From assembly GCA_020058315.1 (NCBI GenBank), contig JAGVEK010000007.1:1-6205 (forward strand): a stretch of 6,205 nucleotides of DNA, given 5' to 3'. The translations under genes were made by a program, and so were the position numbers. This document shows, in pieces, positions 5,306-6,205 of the stretch. This DNA is from Candidatus Zixiibacteriota bacterium. GTDB lineage: Bacteria; Zixibacteria; MSB-5A5; WJJR01. Each line of letters begins with the position of its first letter. Positions within the stretch are counted from its first letter, which is position 1. Under the pieces are notes generated by a model, which saw only the letters and a list, made by a program, of their open reading frames with translations, was not told the DNA's origin and ran no database searches.

Positions 5306-6205
5306 AACTGCAATTTGACCCCAACCAGCAGTTCCAACTCGACGCCATCGCCGCGGTCACCGACCTCTTCGAGGGCCAACCCCAGGGTGCCCCGGAGTAT
5401 GCCGTCATCTATCTGGGCGCCTTTGGGAGCCTGTTCTCCGGGCAGGACCGCACCGAGTTGGGGGTCGGTAACCGCCTGCTCCTGGCCGAAGACAAACTTC
5501 CAACCAATACCCGGGCCGTCCAGGCACGGAACGACATCGAAGTCCCCGACCCTGGCGCGGCCCTGGAGGACTGGGAGCTGTTTGACGGTCCGGCCAATCA
5601 GGCGCGGCGGTGTCCCCACTTCTCGGTGGAGATGGAGACCGGCACGGGCAAGACCTACGTCTACCTGCGCACCATTTTTGAGTTATCCCGGCGCTACGGC
5701 TTTCAGAAGTTCATCATCGTGGTGCCCAGCGTGGCCATTCGGGAAGGCGTGCTCAAGAACATCGAAATCACCGCCGAGCACTTTCGGGCGCTCTACAACA
5801 ACCTGCCCTTCGAGCATTTCGTTTACGATGCCAAAAAGATCAATCGGCTGCGGCAGTTCGCCACCAGCAACACCTTGCAAATCCTGGTCATCAATATCGA
5901 CGCCTTTCGCAAGAATTTCACCGGTACCGAGGAAGAGCAGAAGAGCAACGTCATTTATAAAGAAAGTGATAAGCTCTCGGGTCGCCAGCCCATTGAGTTT
6001 GTGCAGGCGGCGCGGCCCATCGTTATCATCGACGAGCCGCAGAGTGTCGATTCCACCGACAAGGCCCAGGAGGCCATCAAGGCGCTCAACCCACTCTGCA
6101 CCCTGCGGTACTCTGCCACGCACCGCAATCCCTACAACCTGGTCTACCGGCTCGACCCGGTGCGGGCCTTCGAACTGAAGCTGGTTAAACAGATCGTGGT
6201 GGCCA
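5302..6205 (+). CDS. res: Type III restriction enzyme Res subunit, N-terminal part (runs off the right edge)
   Basis: Res is the ATP-dependent translocase and nuclease of the type III complex with Mod. Frame 1 is open from the TTG at 5302 to the window end and gives 301 residues of a protein that is usually about 900-1000 long. The start reads MKLQFDPNQQFQLDAIAAV, the typical N-terminus of the family. Superfamily 2 helicase motifs follow: motif I (Walker A) ETGTGKT at 112-118, motif Ia IIVVPSVAIREGV at 138-150, motif II DEPQ at 244-247 (the type III form of the DEAD box) and motif III SATH at 271-274. The later helicase motifs and the C-terminal PD-(D/E)xK nuclease lie beyond the window, so intactness of the nuclease cannot be judged. 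The TTG overlaps the RhuM TGA (TTGA, 5302-5305), and AGGGG precedes it by 7 nt. GC3 is high (69/80 in sampled codons). A long ATG-started frame at 5315-6178 is a shadow of this gene. Confidence 0.95.
   Translation, partial: MKLQFDPNQQFQLDAIAAVTDLFEGQPQGAPEYAVIYLGAFGSLFSGQDRTELGVGNRLLLAEDKLPTNTRAVQARNDIEVPDPGAALEDWELFDGPANQARRCPHFSVEMETGTGKTYVYLRTIFELSRRYGFQKFIIVVPSVAIREGVLKNIEITAEHFRALYNNLPFEHFVYDAKKINRLRQFATSNTLQILVINIDAFRKNFTGTEEEQKSNVIYKESDKLSGRQPIEFVQAARPIVIIDEPQSVDSTDKAQEAIKALNPLCTLRYSATHRNPYNLVYRLDPVRAFELKLVKQIVVA

Noticed and set aside
5315..6178. Forward frame of 287 codons starting ATG
   Set aside because: Its product is a low-complexity S/R/P-rich string, while frame 1 over the same bases encodes Res with all helicase motifs. 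It is a +1 shadow.
1..6205. CRISPR array, tRNA, rRNA, transposase or attachment site
   Set aside because: I saw no regularly spaced repeats, RNA gene signatures, transposase motifs or terminal repeats; almost all bases are coding.

Overview
The window is a stretch of a bacterial defence island in which every gene lies on the + strand. It holds five coding regions: the last 73 codons of a probable SNF2-type helicase, a complete DUF262/DUF1524/DUF5655 modification-dependent nuclease candidate, a complete type III restriction-modification methyltransferase (Mod), a complete RhuM-family protein, and the first 301 codons of the type III restriction subunit (Res). Res runs off the right edge. Shine-Dalgarno sequences are strong, and GC content is about 50 to 62 percent by segment. 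This fits a moderately GC-rich bacterium, probably a proteobacterium-like Gram-negative, but nothing here fixes the species.

Layout: helicase C-terminus (1-222), 54-nt gap with an SD, DUF262 protein (277-2370), 25-nt gap with an SD, Mod (2396-4255), 9-nt gap in which the SD directly follows the Mod stop, RhuM (4265-5305), then Res from a TTG start at 5302 that overlaps the RhuM stop codon. Spacing is tight throughout and I see no convincing terminator or internal promoter, so the genes are probably co-transcribed. No gene-free stretch reaches 300 bases.

How the parts may work together: Mod would methylate adenine in a short asymmetric site and, with Res, form the Mod-Res complex that translocates on and cuts unmodified invading DNA. 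The upstream SNF2-type helicase resembles those often found beside type III systems. The DUF262/DUF1524 protein belongs to the GmrSD/BrxU/SspE group and would add a nuclease against modified phage DNA, covering phages that evade type III restriction by base modification. RhuM has no settled biochemical function. Here it sits between mod and res, and its translation is probably coupled to that of Res.

Hand counts of third-codon-position GC (GC3) suggest a mosaic. The helicase tail (56/73), both flanks of Mod (68/82 and 70/86) and Res (69/80) are high. A DUF262 sample (58/95), a RhuM sample (82/120) and the central target-recognition part of Mod (101/180) are lower. The simplest reading is a helicase/mod/res backbone that gained DUF262 and RhuM as cargo and had its recognition domain swapped. 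The most striking unexplained signal is a perfect 11-bp inverted repeat inside RhuM (4468-4492), which falls in a run of ten consecutive A/T-ending codons.
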